Positions 24,751-33,541 are shown, numbered from the stretch's first letter. The stretch: 64,000 nucleotides of DNA from JBGSON01 sp041739085 (GCA_041739085.1 JBGSON010000004.1:1-64000); one strand, 5' to 3'. The notes: a model not told the origin generated them from the sequence alone. Program-made: numbers and translations.

Positions 24751-25905
24751 CTACCGAATGGAGGTAACAGCTGCGCATGCATTATCGAGGAGTTCCATCT
24801 CGCTGTTCATTATGAGCATCGTATTTTGAGGAACGCAGAAAGTTCCTTTTCCCGGAAGATCGATGATAAAGGTTCCTTCCTCCATGGAGCTGATTCTATC
24901 ATTCGGTCCGAGAACGCTGTCTTTTGTGAGTGGAATAACTCTTCCGTCTGCTTTGATCACCCGCACGTCGCCTGCGATTTTCGACACGGAAGCAACGGGC
25001 GTTTCATCTTTTCCCAGGGGATTGTCTCCTATTGTGGGAATGCGGGAAATACAGTCTGATTTCATTTCTTCACTCGGAAGTTTCTGACAGCCTTCTGGGT
25101 CTTTCTTGCCAATGGCAACCTCTAAAAGACATTGATCTTTGCTGTAAGAAACAAGGCCGCCTTTAATTTTTCCGCAGAGATTGTAATCCCCCTGGGATAC
25201 GGCCGACATGAGATAGCATTTGTCTTTCGGAGGATTTTGGCCCTCGAAAGACTCACCTTTTATTTTTTCACAAGTATTTGCATTACCGGACTGGACGGCC
25301 ATCTGCTGATAGCAATGATCGGAATCGGGATTCAAATCACAGGCAGAGTCCAGAAAGGAGCTCAGGGAACAACTACTAAAACTGAAAAGTATCAGGAGCA
25401 GAAGCATCACTTTTCTCCCCTTGGAAATGAGTCTTATTGAGAACCAAAACCCAAAGAGAAGAGCAAGAGAAAGGAGAGAAATCCCAAAAGGGACTCCAAT
25501 AAATGATTTTATACTGCTTCCAAGAGCGGTAAATCGGGGTTCCAGATAGACAAGATCAAAAGCGAGGAAACCAAAAAGGACGAGAATAATGGAGAAGAGG
25601 ATCATGTTCGCATAGTACGATTTCCGGCGGAATGTCGTAAAAATAAGCATGAGAAAGAGAAGGAACAAAGAAAAAACAACACCGATTATTCCTCCGATGA
25701 GGAGCGCTTTCTTTTTTATAAGAAGCACCATGTTGAGTCCGTTTGCATCAAACCCGCTTTTAATGAGAGGGATATCCACAGATTTGAGATACAGATTATT
25801 TTTCAAGAGCGTGAAGGAAACGAAGAAAACACCGCAAAAAAGAAAAAGAGTAGTGACAAAATATAGAAACGCTTCCCCAAATAGTTTTTTTGATTCAGAC
25901 ATCAT
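24751..25905 (-). CDS. Membrane protein with cysteine-pair repeats and a FecR-like C-terminal domain
   Basis: The 384-residue protein is built from three parts. Residues 10-165 hold four membrane segments (about 12-35, 66-90, 100-120 and 135-160). Residues 188-285 hold three to four copies of a cysteine repeat with the pattern C-Y/L-x3-A-x(4-6)-D/N-x(2,3)-C-x-K (DHCYQQMAVQSGNANTCEKI, DKCYLMSAVSQGDYNLCGKI, DQCLLEVAIGKKDPEGCQKL). Residues 303-370 resemble a FecR domain (SKIAGDVRVIKADGRVIPL, then LGPNDRISSMEEGTFII). Between the first two parts is a hydrophobic stretch ending in a lipobox-like FSSC (Cys179). Translation from Met167 would therefore give a lipoprotein instead. The gene lies in an AT-rich island with few conserved neighbours. 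Confidence 0.7.
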   Translation of the reverse strand: MMSESKKLFGEAFLYFVTTLFLFCGVFFVSFTLLKNNLYLKSVDIPLIKSGFDANGLNMVLLIKKKALLIGGIIGVVFSLFLLFLMLIFTTFRRKSYYANMILFSIILVLFGFLAFDLVYLEPRFTALGSSIKSFIGVPFGISLLSLALLFGFWFSIRLISKGRKVMLLLLILFSFSSCSLSSFLDSACDLNPDSDHCYQQMAVQSGNANTCEKIKGESFEGQNPPKDKCYLMSAVSQGDYNLCGKIKGGLVSYSKDQCLLEVAIGKKDPEGCQKLPSEEMKSDCISRIPTIGDNPLGKDETPVASVSKIAGDVRVIKADGRVIPLTKDSVLGPNDRISSMEEGTFIIDLPGKGTFCVPQNTMLIMNSEMELLDNACAAVTSIR

Positions 25906-26293
25906 GAATTAGTGAAATAAGAAAATCAAATCACAGAATACGCTAAAGTGAAAAACTTAATTAGTCCATATGTATGAATGTTTTGTGACGGGCACCCCTC
26001 CGATTGGTCAAGTTTTTTGGACTTGGCCGTTTGGTAATATAAAAACGTTCGAGTCCAAACGAACGATCAGTGGCCTCCCTGCGGCTTCACAAGGAATGGA
26101 ACACAAACGGGGCGGAACGACTCAGGGAGAGTCGTTCCATCGGGATGCTTTCTGTAATTTTTCGTAAAGGCTCATATTTAATCTTTTGTTATTCCGGCTT
26201 GATAATAGTTGTTTATCCCTTATAAATAAATCATTTTCGTAGCGGATCGGAGAAAACTCCGTATTTCCCCCTCTATCAAAAAAGAAAAATATT
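25906..26293. other. Gene-free stretch with two hairpins
   Basis: I see no gene in these 388 bases. Two inverted repeats stand out. GGTCAAG (26006-26012) pairs with CTTGGCC (26022-26028) with one G-U pair. GGAACGACTC (26114-26123) pairs perfectly with GAGTCGTTCC (26129-26138) around a 5-base loop. The interval between them is more GC-rich than the AT-rich flanks, as if an unrelated fragment had been inserted. It could be a remnant of a mobile element or a small structured RNA. Confidence 0.45.
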
Positions 26294-26569
26294 TTACTCC
26301 TTATTCTTCTTTTGGTTATATATTTTTTTTGCCAGGAGATAAATAATCAATCCAACTCCCGCGCCAAACCCAGCCCCGACTAATAATCCATAATTGCCAC
26401 AAGCTTCATATCCGCGCAAGCCGAATGAATTACAGCAAAAACAATCACAGTTTTTCCCAGGCATGTCGCATTGATTGCCACCATATTCCATAAACTTCAA
26501 CAATCCACCTATTCCAAAGATAGTGGCTCCCGCAAGGGCGGATAAAATGGAGTACACATACTTTTTCAT
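26294..26569 (-). CDS. Small cysteine-rich membrane protein
   Basis: I do not recognise this 91-residue protein. It has an N-terminal hydrophobic helix (about 4-24) and a 25-residue loop rich in cysteine (six Cys, including the CDCFCC cluster). A second glycine-rich membrane helix (about 60-80, GLLVGAGFGAGVGLIIYLL) and a lysine-rich tail follow. The layout suggests two membrane spans with a metal-binding or disulphide-bonded outer loop. I start it at the ATG at 26569, because an in-frame ATG at 26596 adds nine residues without support. Composition is AT-rich, like its surroundings. Confidence 0.6.
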   Translation of the reverse strand: MKKYVYSILSALAGATIFGIGGLLKFMEYGGNQCDMPGKNCDCFCCNSFGLRGYEACGNYGLLVGAGFGAGVGLIIYLLAKKIYNQKKNKE

Positions 26570-26644
26570 AATGTTATGGGTAAAAAATATTGCCAAATAT
26601 TAAAAAATGAAAGAAAAAAATTTTATTATTTCGTCTCACTGCAT

Positions 26645-26686
26645 ATCATGCGAACCTTTTTTAACTTTTAAACTTTATAACTTCTC
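26645..26686. repeat. 9-base-period repeat next to tRNA-Arg
   Basis: A short run of AACTTTTA, AACTTTATA and AACTTCTC units directly follows the 3' end of the tRNA gene. It belongs to the same family as the cluster at 5408-5506. Confidence 0.55.
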
Positions 26687-26761
26687 TGGTGCCCCCGACA
26701 GGAATCGGACCTGTATCTAGGCGTTAGGAGTGCCTTGTTCTATCCGTTGAACTACGGGAGC
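26687..26761 (-). tRNA. tRNA-Arg with anticodon CCU
   Basis: The reverse strand folds as a tRNA. The acceptor stem is GCTCCCG with CGGGGGC (one G-T pair), the D-arm is GTTCAACGGATAGAAC, and the T-arm is ACAGG-TCCGATT-CCTGT. The 7-base anticodon loop CTCCTAA gives anticodon CCU for AGG codons. The anticodon stem has one A-C mismatch next to the loop. The 3' CCA is encoded (ACCA ends at 26687, with A73 as discriminator). It lies 8 bases after the stop of the next gene upstream on the same strand and so may be cut from its mRNA. Its 3' side borders an AT-rich hypothetical-gene island. Confidence 0.93.
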
Positions 26762-26769
26762 AGATGTCT

Positions 26770-27303
26770 CTATTGAGCCGGCAGAAGTTTGACAAAGACC
26801 GTTTTGTCCGGAGGAAGGGAGGAGGCATCAACGATGTATTCCTCAGTCGTGTCCACCTGAGTCGCCCCCATCTGGACGAGAAATTTTTCTGTGCCAGCTC
26901 CGACCGGGAGAACCGCTTTCGGATCGATCTCTTCCACCATCTTCTTGAGGAATGTGTTTGTTTCTCCTGTTTCCACAACAAGGACATCGATGTCTCCGAA
27001 TACCTCCATCTCCTGTTCCGTAAGCTCTTTATCGAGGAGCGGGAGAAAAAGGACGCGGCCATCCTCTGTGAAGATCTTAGCCCCGAGGTTCTTATTCGGG
27101 AGGAGGAAAAGGTTGACGCCAACGCCTCCGTATTCATATTCTCCCGGCCAGGTCAGGAGATTCCCGCGGAGCGATATATCGCGGTCTTCTTTTGTGAAGA
27201 TATTGAAAAGGAGAGACGGATCAGCGGATCCGGAATTGATGACAAATGTCCCTTTCTTGATCGAGCCGGCGAAAGCGAAGTCACCGAAATATGATAATTT
27301 CAT
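26770..27303 (-). CDS. Short protein resembling a degenerate metallo-beta-lactamase fold
   Basis: The 177-residue protein has the strand pattern of the UlaG-like MBL family: MKLSYFGDFAFAGSIKKGTFVIN at the start, then NLLTWPGEYEYGGVGVNLFLLPN, DIDVLVVETGETN and DPKAVLPVGAG. The HxHxDH zinc motif that would define an active hydrolase is missing, and the length is below the usual 210-230. It is either a non-catalytic relative or a shortened scaffold. A tRNA-Arg gene follows 8 bases after its stop, and murA lies upstream on the same strand. The fold assignment is by pattern only. Confidence 0.5.
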   Translation of the reverse strand: MKLSYFGDFAFAGSIKKGTFVINSGSADPSLLFNIFTKEDRDISLRGNLLTWPGEYEYGGVGVNLFLLPNKNLGAKIFTEDGRVLFLPLLDKELTEQEMEVFGDIDVLVVETGETNTFLKKMVEEIDPKAVLPVGAGTEKFLVQMGATQVDTTEEYIVDASSLPPDKTVFVKLLPAQ

Positions 27304-27380
27304 AGAATCAAAAAGATGAAACAGGGAGAGTGTACAAGAAAATGAAACCCCATGGGAAGAGGACGATGGGGAATTTGGAA

Positions 27381-28664
27381 TTACTCTTCGATCGACCGGC
27401 TGATCCGTGCCCCGACAGATTTCAGTTTTTCCTCGATCTTCTCGTATCCCCGGTGGATGTAATGGATATTCGAGATCTCCGTTTCCCCTTCCGCAGCGAA
27501 GGCGGCGAGGAGCATGGCGGCGCCGGCTCTGATATCCTGACTGGCGACAGAGCTTCCGCGGAGACGTGATTTCCCGTGGACGAGGAACTGGTGGGGATTC
27601 AGGAGCTGGACGTTCGCCCCCATTTTTTCGAGCTCGAGGAGATAGGCGAACTTCCGCTCAAAAAGCGTTTCAAAAATCTGCGAAGTCCCCGCGCACTGCG
27701 TGAGAAGAACGGCAAATTGCGGATGGAGATCCGTCGGGAATGCCGGGAACACCCCGGTCTGGAGCTTCACCGGCTGATAATCGCCGAGAGGAGGTTTTAC
27801 GATCACGGTCCTATCCTCGGGGACGGACACGAAATTCACCCCTACCTCCTTCAGTTTTTGGAAGAAGGAGTCGAGATGATGCTCTTCAACATTCCGGATG
27901 ATGAGTTCTCCGTTCGTCACCGCGGCGGCGAGAATAAATGTCCCCGCTTCGAGATAATCCGGAGTGATCTCCACGGAACCTCCGGAAAGATTTTTTGTTC
28001 CCCGTATGCGCAACGTGTGCGTTCCGATCCCGTCGATCTGTGCTCCGGCGGATACAAGAAACTCGCAGAGATTCTGGACATGGGGTTCGGACGCGGCCAT
28101 GCGGATGATGGATTCTCCTTCGATGGAAGAAGCGAGCATGACGGCATTTTCCGTAGCCGTCACCGAAATTTCGGGGAGTACAAAAGTCGCGGGACGAAGC
28201 CCTTTCGGAGCACTGATGCTGATCATATCATGGGAATCGAGGATCTCCGCACCGAACGCCGTGAACGCGGCGAGATGACTCCCGATCGGGCGTTTTCCGA
28301 GGACGCATCCTCCGGGGAACGGCATTTTTACTTCACCGAAACGCGCGAGGAGCGGAGCCAGGAGGAGAATGCTCGCGCGCATACTCTTGATCTTCGGATG
28401 AGAGAGTTCACCAGATTCAATCTTCACATTGTCAGAAGACAGCTGAATTCCGGATTCCAGCATCTCCATTTCCACTCCGATCGACTCGAGGATATCCATC
28501 ATCGTTTCGACGTCTTCAATCTCCGGGACATTTCTGAGCTGAGAAACTCCGGTGATGAGAATACTCGCCGCGAGGATCGGAAGGGCCGCGTTTTTTGAAC
28601 CGGAAATCTCGACCGCTCCCCGGAGAGGAACGCCTCCTTCGATGAAATATTTTTCTCTCATCAT
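27381..28664 (-). CDS. murA: UDP-N-acetylglucosamine 1-carboxyvinyltransferase
   Basis: MurA performs the first committed step of peptidoglycan synthesis by adding enolpyruvate to UDP-GlcNAc, and is the fosfomycin target. The 427-residue protein has the paired EPSP-synthase-like folds, the N-terminal GSKNAALPILAA motif and the catalytic loop PGGCVLGKRPIGSHL. The active-site cysteine is present (not the aspartate of fosfomycin-resistant forms). The start overlaps the stop of an upstream membrane-protein gene (ATGA), indicating translational coupling. Confidence 0.96.
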   Translation of the reverse strand: MMREKYFIEGGVPLRGAVEISGSKNAALPILAASILITGVSQLRNVPEIEDVETMMDILESIGVEMEMLESGIQLSSDNVKIESGELSHPKIKSMRASILLLAPLLARFGEVKMPFPGGCVLGKRPIGSHLAAFTAFGAEILDSHDMISISAPKGLRPATFVLPEISVTATENAVMLASSIEGESIIRMAASEPHVQNLCEFLVSAGAQIDGIGTHTLRIRGTKNLSGGSVEITPDYLEAGTFILAAAVTNGELIIRNVEEHHLDSFFQKLKEVGVNFVSVPEDRTVIVKPPLGDYQPVKLQTGVFPAFPTDLHPQFAVLLTQCAGTSQIFETLFERKFAYLLELEKMGANVQLLNPHQFLVHGKSRLRGSSVASQDIRAGAAMLLAAFAAEGETEISNIHYIHRGYEKIEEKLKSVGARISRSIEE

Positions 28665-29359
28665 GGGGCTGATTCTGATGTGGATTTATCATCGATCCTG
28701 TCTCCGTGATCCTGCTCCGGAGAAAGGGGCGCCGTTCCGTAGAGATTGTAGAGGAAGCCGTGGAGTATTTCGATGAGAAAGATCCCGAGCTGGATGACTA
28801 TCCACGCGATGGGGAGTCCGAAGATGATGATAATGGAGTTATTGAGCGAAGCGAGGGCGAGGAGGCTGTATATTCCAAAAAGAAAACACCCGGAGACGAT
28901 CACTCCGAGGAGCCCGGTGAGAGAATTCCTCCATCCGCTCATGATCTCGGCGATGAGCGCAGTCATGAGTGCGGAACTCAGGAAATGTACGCTCGCGATG
29001 CTCAAATGCGCCTCCCGGGTAAGGAGATAGGAAGGAAGGAAAAAGAGAAAGAGGATAAACGTAAAGAGAAAGACTTGGAAGAGGAGACTCCTCGTTCGCG
29101 AATATTTTTCCCGCTCAAAGACCGTGAGGAGAAGGGAGACCATAAGATTTGAAGCCATGGTCCCGATAAAGACCATCGCGAGCACCGCGACGAGCGTGAT
29201 CGATGTCGTCAAATCGTCGGAGGCGATATCATTTGCACCGAGCTGGGCGAAGGTGAGCCCGAAAAGAACAAGGAGAGCGAGGATCATCCCGATGAGTCCT
29301 CCGGCAATGCCGGCAAAGAGCCTTAAGAGCAGTGATTTTATCGAAGGTGTTTGGACCAT
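28661..29359 (-). CDS. Six-span membrane protein of unknown function
   Basis: I do not recognise this 232-residue protein. It has about six hydrophobic segments (around residues 10-36, 48-75, 88-110, 122-142, 148-170 and 174-205) and a short charged C-terminus rich in Asp, Glu and Ser. The ATG at 29359 is used; a GTG three codons earlier is possible. It is translationally coupled to murA through an ATGA overlap, so a role in the cell envelope is likely. lspA and a HAD gene lie upstream on the same strand, separated by an inverted repeat. Confidence 0.75.
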   Translation of the reverse strand: MVQTPSIKSLLLRLFAGIAGGLIGMILALLVLFGLTFAQLGANDIASDDLTTSITLVAVLAMVFIGTMASNLMVSLLLTVFEREKYSRTRSLLFQVFLFTFILFLFFLPSYLLTREAHLSIASVHFLSSALMTALIAEIMSGWRNSLTGLLGVIVSGCFLFGIYSLLALASLNNSIIIIFGLPIAWIVIQLGIFLIEILHGFLYNLYGTAPLSPEQDHGDRIDDKSTSESAP

Positions 29360-29420
29360 ACGCGTCACTTTTCTCCATCATGACAGAAAACAGGGAAAAA
29401 GGGAAGACGGGATCGGGAAG

Positions 29421-29485
29421 GACAAAACACAAAAGACAAAAGAAAAAAGAACATCACTCTTTTCTGTTTTGTGCTTTTTCTTAAT
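29421..29485. repeat. Inverted pair of CACAAAAG-type repeats
   Basis: Units of ACAAAACACAAAAGACAAAAG type are followed, after a short spacer, by their reverse complement (TCTTTTCTGTTTTGTGC). The two arms can pair. The element lies between lspA and the next gene on the minus strand and may end the lspA transcript. Confidence 0.65.
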
Positions 29486-30008
29486 TCTTAGCTCTCTCCC
29501 TTTTCTTCTTTCCAATCACCGGAACAGCATTCTTTTTTCGTGACGAGAGGAATTCTTTCACGAGAAAATATGCGACTCCGAGAAAGATGAACGTGTCAGC
29601 GAGGTTAAAAATCGGAAATCCGAAGCAATCGATGAAATCCGTCACTCTCCGAAAAACCGCCCGGTCCACGAGATTCCCCAGCGCTCCTCCATAGATGAGC
29701 GATGAGGCAAGAATATCCCAGCGCCTGACGGGAGATACGATGACAAAGTAATAGGTCAGTCCCCCGAGAAGGAGGAGTGAGAGGAGGATCTGTCCCCAGA
29801 TCGGAAAGGGGATGGAGAGAGCGAGATTTTCATTAAAACTGAGACGGAACCTGAAAAAATTCCCGATAAGAGGGATATCCCGGTCGGTGAGCGTGATCTC
29901 AGCCCAGAGTTTTGTGAGGCGGTCGAGCGAAAAAACGATCAATGAAAAGCCGCTCACATAGAAAAAAAGGACGAGTGATTTGAGATATGAAGGAGAAGTT
30001 TCTTTCAT
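29481..30008 (-). CDS. lspA: Lipoprotein signal peptidase
   Basis: Signal peptidase II removes signal peptides from lipoproteins. The 175-residue protein has four membrane segments and the two catalytic aspartate motifs: GALGNLVDR near residue 110 and FNLADTFIFLG near residue 137. The SFNENLAL segment is the family's N-terminal conserved block. Its start overlaps the stop of the HAD hydrolase gene (ATGA). Confidence 0.95.
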   Translation of the reverse strand: MKETSPSYLKSLVLFFYVSGFSLIVFSLDRLTKLWAEITLTDRDIPLIGNFFRFRLSFNENLALSIPFPIWGQILLSLLLLGGLTYYFVIVSPVRRWDILASSLIYGGALGNLVDRAVFRRVTDFIDCFGFPIFNLADTFIFLGVAYFLVKEFLSSRKKNAVPVIGKKKRERAKN

Positions 30009-30661
30009 GAATGAGATGGAAAAGGAATGAGTTCGGAAAGAGAGCGGATGATATAATCCGCCTCTGTCAGGTCTTGGTCAGATCCCCTTTGAATGGCGAC
30101 CGTAATGCATCCGGCGCCTTTCGCAGCGGTGATCCCGGAAGGAGAATCTTCGACGGCAATGCATTTCTCCGGAGAAAGACCAAGGCGCTCCGCTCCGAGT
30201 TGAAATGCATACGGATGAGGCTTTTCCCGGTCCGGGAGAAGGTCTTCTTTTGTGACAAAGCATTTGAAATAATCCGTGATATGAAGCCTGGATTCAAAAG
30301 CCTCAAGCCATGCCATAAATGAACCCGTGACGATCGCCCGCGGGATCAGTGTATTCGCCTTCAGAAAAGAAAGCGCATCCTCAAACCAGTCGACATCCTC
30401 TGAATGTTCGTGAAAATATTCCGGGATCCTTTCGAGATATTCCCGGAGATATTTTTCCGCTTCATCCGGGCGGCCTTCATCCCTCCCCCATTCCCGAAAG
30501 ATATCGAGGATAGACTTCCCCGGCTCTTTCCGTCCCGGGAAATACCCTTTTTCCCGGAAGAAAGAGATGAACGCTTTCTGATGGAGAGGTTCGGTATTTG
30601 CGAGAGTCCCGTCGAAATCGAAGAGAATGCCGGAGTATGGAGGAAGTCCCAGTAGGGTCAT
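30005..30661 (-). CDS. HAD-superfamily phosphatase (beta-phosphoglucomutase-like)
   Basis: The 218-residue protein has all four HAD motifs: the nucleophile FDFDGTLANTEPLH, the motif II threonine in AIVTGSF, a lysine in the REKPHPYAFQ segment, and the acidic pair in CIAVEDSPSGITAAKGAG. The helical cap between motifs I and II matches the subfamily of beta-phosphoglucomutase and phosphoglycolate phosphatase. The exact substrate cannot be told. It is translationally coupled to lspA by a 4-base overlap. Confidence 0.88.
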   Translation of the reverse strand: MTLLGLPPYSGILFDFDGTLANTEPLHQKAFISFFREKGYFPGRKEPGKSILDIFREWGRDEGRPDEAEKYLREYLERIPEYFHEHSEDVDWFEDALSFLKANTLIPRAIVTGSFMAWLEAFESRLHITDYFKCFVTKEDLLPDREKPHPYAFQLGAERLGLSPEKCIAVEDSPSGITAAKGAGCITVAIQRGSDQDLTEADYIIRSLSELIPFPSHS

Positions 30662-30676
30662 GTGCGGAGATTATAA

Positions 30677-30720
30677 AAGTACAAAGTGCAAAACACAAAG
30701 CACAAAAGAAAAAAGAAGGG
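30677..30720. repeat. CACAAAG-type intergenic repeat
   Basis: Units such as ACAAAGTGC, AAAACACAAAGCAC and AAAAGAAAAAAG lie upstream of the HAD gene. They belong to the same family as those at 7600, 29421 and 59520. Confidence 0.6.
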
Positions 30721-30722
30721 GC

Positions 30723-30983
30723 TGTCATTCCGGCCTCCGAGCTGGAATCTCCAGTTGCCAGGGAAATATCACAAAAGGGTATTGGTACCACTCACCTTTC
30801 TCCTGCACCAATCATGAACAGGGAGACCCCGGATCAAGTCCGGGGTGACAGAGAGCCCCTTGTCATTCCGGCCCCCGAGCCGGAATCTCGAGATGTGCCA
30901 AAAGCTACCTGGAAAAATCATTGGCACCGCTGGTTTTTCTTTTTATGCGTAATGAAATTGGAGACCCTGAAATAAATTCAGGG
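30723..30983. repeat. Cluster of four palindromic elements upstream of leuS
   Basis: Four hairpins lie in this 393-base gene-free gap. Two are copies of ATTCCGGC-loop-GCCGGAAT (30727-30748 with one mismatch, 30865-30886 perfect), each preceded by TGTC. One is CCCCGGA-tcaag-TCCGGGG followed by TGACA (30827-30845). One is CCCTGAA-ataaa-TTCAGGG followed by TGGCA (30965-30983). Elements of the type CCCCGGATCAAGTCCGGGG-TGACA are common dispersed palindromes in many bacterial genomes. A further CTTTTGTG-type repeat follows at 30993-31024. Confidence 0.75.
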
Positions 30984-31054
30984 TGGCAAAGGCTTCTTTT
31001 GTGTTTTTTCTTTTCTCTTTTTGTTAAAATCCCTTCGACCTTTTTCCGCATTGA

Positions 31055-33535
31055 ATGAAAGAAACGTACAATCACACAGAGATCGAAGCGAAATGGCAAA
31101 AAGTCTGGCTCGATGGAAAAATATTCCGGGCGCCGGATGATTCCGCGAAGAAAAAATATTACGTCCTCGACATGTTCCCGTATCCTTCTTCCGCGGGGCT
31201 TCATGTGGGGCATCCCTTGGGCTACACCGCGACCGATATCATGTCCCGGTATCTCCGGATGAACGGGTATAATGTCCTCCATCCCATGGGGTGGGATGCG
31301 TTCGGTCTTCCCGCCGAGAATTACGCGATCAAGACAAAGGTCCATCCGGAAAAGAGCACGCTCGCGAGCATCACCACATTCACGCGGCAGATCCAGTCGC
31401 TCGGATTCAGCTACGACTGGGACAGGGAAGTGACCACATGTCTCCCCGATTATTACCGGTGGACGCAGTGGTTTTTTTCTTTCCTTTATAAAAACGGACT
31501 CGCGTACAGGAGAAAAGCTCCCGTGAACTGGTGTAATAGCTGCAACACCGTACTCGCGAACGAACAGGTGGAGAACGGAAAATGCGAGAGATGCAAAAAG
31601 GATGTGATCCAGAAAGATCTCGAGCAGTGGTTTTTCCGCATCACGGATTTTATTGAAGATTCCGGAAATACAAACGGACTTTTGAGCGGGCTCGATACGA
31701 TCGACTGGCCGGAATCCACGAAAATCTCGCAGCGGAACTGGATCGGGAAGAGTGAAGGCGCGGAAGTCGATTTTGAGATAGAAGGGCTCGATGAAAAAAT
31801 CTCCGTATATACGACAAGACTTGATACGATCTTTTCCGGGACATTCCTTGTCGTCGCCCCCGAAAGCCCTCTCGTCATGCGGATCACGACTACGGATCAA
31901 AAAAAAGATGTTGAGGAATATGTCAAAAAAACCGCGCTCAAAACGGAACTGGAACGGCTCGAGCTCGAAAAAGAAAAAACAGGTGCTTTCACCGGTTCCT
32001 ACGCATTGAATCCCGCAACGGGAGCAAAGATGCCGATCTGGATTTCGGATTTTGTCCTTGCGGGATACGGCTCCGGAGCAGTTTTCGCGGACGCGCATGA
32101 TGAACGCGATTTTGAGATGGCGAAGAAATTCGGGATCCCGTTAAAAATTTCACTCCGTCCGGAGAACGATGAACTCTGGGAAAAAGTAAAGAATCTCGAA
32201 GTCTGCTATCCGGATGAAGGGACTCTCGTGAATTCCGGCGAGTTCGACGGACTCACTTCCGCTGAAGCGAGGACGAAGCTCTGCGACTGGCTCGGGAAAA
32301 AGGGAATGGCGAGGCCGAAGGTGAATTACAAACTCCGCGACTGGCTCGTTTCGCGACAGAGGTATTGGGGCGCGCCGATCCCTGTTGTGTATGATGATGA
32401 CAACAACCACTATCTCCTTCCGGATGATGAACTTCCCGTGCTCCTCCCTCATGATGTCGACTTTATACCGACAGGGGAGTCGCCGCTCAGAAAATCAGTA
32501 TCGTTCCATAATCCTGAGGACATGAAACGCATTGAAGAGAAACTGAAATCAAGCGGTGAGATGCCGAAGGAAAGACACCTGACGAGAAGAGAATCGGATA
32601 CGATGGATACCTTTGTCTGCTCATCCTGGTATATGCTCCGGTTCATGGATCCGAAGAATCCGGCCGCGTTTGCATCGAAAGAACTCATGAAAAAATGGGG
32701 TCCCGTCGATCTCTACGTCGGAGGCGCCGAGCACACTGTGCTCCATCTCCTCTACGCGAGGTTTTTCACAAAAGCCCTCCATCGCTACGGATATCTCCCG
32801 TACGACGAACCGTTTGCGAAGCTCCGGCATCAGGGGATGATCCTCGCGGAAGACGGCCAGAAGATGTCGAAGTCTCTCGGGAATGTCATCAATCCGGACG
32901 AGGTCGTCGAGAAATACGGAGCGGACACGCTCCGGTGCTACGAGATGTTCATGGGGCCGTTTGACCAGAAAAAAGCGTGGTCGATGGGGGGGGTCGAGGG
33001 TGTGCGGAAATTCCTTGACCGGACATACCGCGTTTCACTGAAACCGATTGTTGCTGAAAAACCAGGAGACGACATCCTCGCAGTCCTCCACAAGACGGTG
33101 AAAATGGTGAAGGAGCACATTGAAGAACTGAGGTTCAATACAGCACTTTCGCAGATGATGATCCTCACGAACGAACTTACAAAACTCGAAAAAGTTCCAC
33201 ATTCGGTTCTCGAGACATTCATGCTCATTCTTTCTCCTTTCTCCCCACACCTTGCAGAGGAAATCTGGAACGGGGCCCTCGGGCACAAGGATTCGATCGC
33301 ATTCGAATCCTGGCCGGAATATGACCCGAAATATCTCATCGAAGATGAAGTCACGTATGCCGTTCAGGTGAACGGGAAACTCAGGGGAGAGCTTATTATC
33401 GGGAGAGACGCGGAGAAGGAAGAAGTCTTAAGCCGCGCGAAAGAATTGGAAAACGTGAAGCGCCATCTCGAAGGGAAAACCATCGTGAAGGAGGTTTTTG
33501 TTCCCGGAAAGATCGCAGGGTACGTCGTGAAGTGA
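31055..33535 (+). CDS. leuS: Leucyl-tRNA synthetase
   Basis: The enzyme charges tRNA-Leu. The 826-residue protein has the HIGH-type motif in PYPSSAGLHVGHPLGY, the cysteine zinc module (WCNSCNTVLANEQV then KCERCKKD), the CP1 editing domain (YTTRLDTIFSGTFLVVAPE and DAHDERDFEMAKKF), the second catalytic block with WYMLRFMDP, and KMSKS in DGQKMSKSLGN. Length is normal for bacterial LeuRS. A TAAAAT box (31025-31030) precedes the ATG. No leucine-rich leader peptide was found, in contrast to thrS. Confidence 0.97.
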   Translation: MKETYNHTEIEAKWQKVWLDGKIFRAPDDSAKKKYYVLDMFPYPSSAGLHVGHPLGYTATDIMSRYLRMNGYNVLHPMGWDAFGLPAENYAIKTKVHPEKSTLASITTFTRQIQSLGFSYDWDREVTTCLPDYYRWTQWFFSFLYKNGLAYRRKAPVNWCNSCNTVLANEQVENGKCERCKKDVIQKDLEQWFFRITDFIEDSGNTNGLLSGLDTIDWPESTKISQRNWIGKSEGAEVDFEIEGLDEKISVYTTRLDTIFSGTFLVVAPESPLVMRITTTDQKKDVEEYVKKTALKTELERLELEKEKTGAFTGSYALNPATGAKMPIWISDFVLAGYGSGAVFADAHDERDFEMAKKFGIPLKISLRPENDELWEKVKNLEVCYPDEGTLVNSGEFDGLTSAEARTKLCDWLGKKGMARPKVNYKLRDWLVSRQRYWGAPIPVVYDDDNNHYLLPDDELPVLLPHDVDFIPTGESPLRKSVSFHNPEDMKRIEEKLKSSGEMPKERHLTRRESDTMDTFVCSSWYMLRFMDPKNPAAFASKELMKKWGPVDLYVGGAEHTVLHLLYARFFTKALHRYGYLPYDEPFAKLRHQGMILAEDGQKMSKSLGNVINPDEVVEKYGADTLRCYEMFMGPFDQKKAWSMGGVEGVRKFLDRTYRVSLKPIVAEKPGDDILAVLHKTVKMVKEHIEELRFNTALSQMMILTNELTKLEKVPHSVLETFMLILSPFSPHLAEEIWNGALGHKDSIAFESWPEYDPKYLIEDEVTYAVQVNGKLRGELIIGRDAEKEEVLSRAKELENVKRHLEGKTIVKEVFVPGKIAGYVVK

Positions 33536-33541
33536 AAGACA

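Noticed and set aside
31055..31055. A leucine leader peptide or attenuator upstream of leuS, by analogy with thrS
   Set aside because: No short leucine-rich frame or terminator/antiterminator pair was found between 30662 and 31054.
30905..32098. Long antisense frame across the start of leuS
   Set aside because: It is the mirror of a well-recognised leucyl-tRNA synthetase and crosses a cluster of palindromes.
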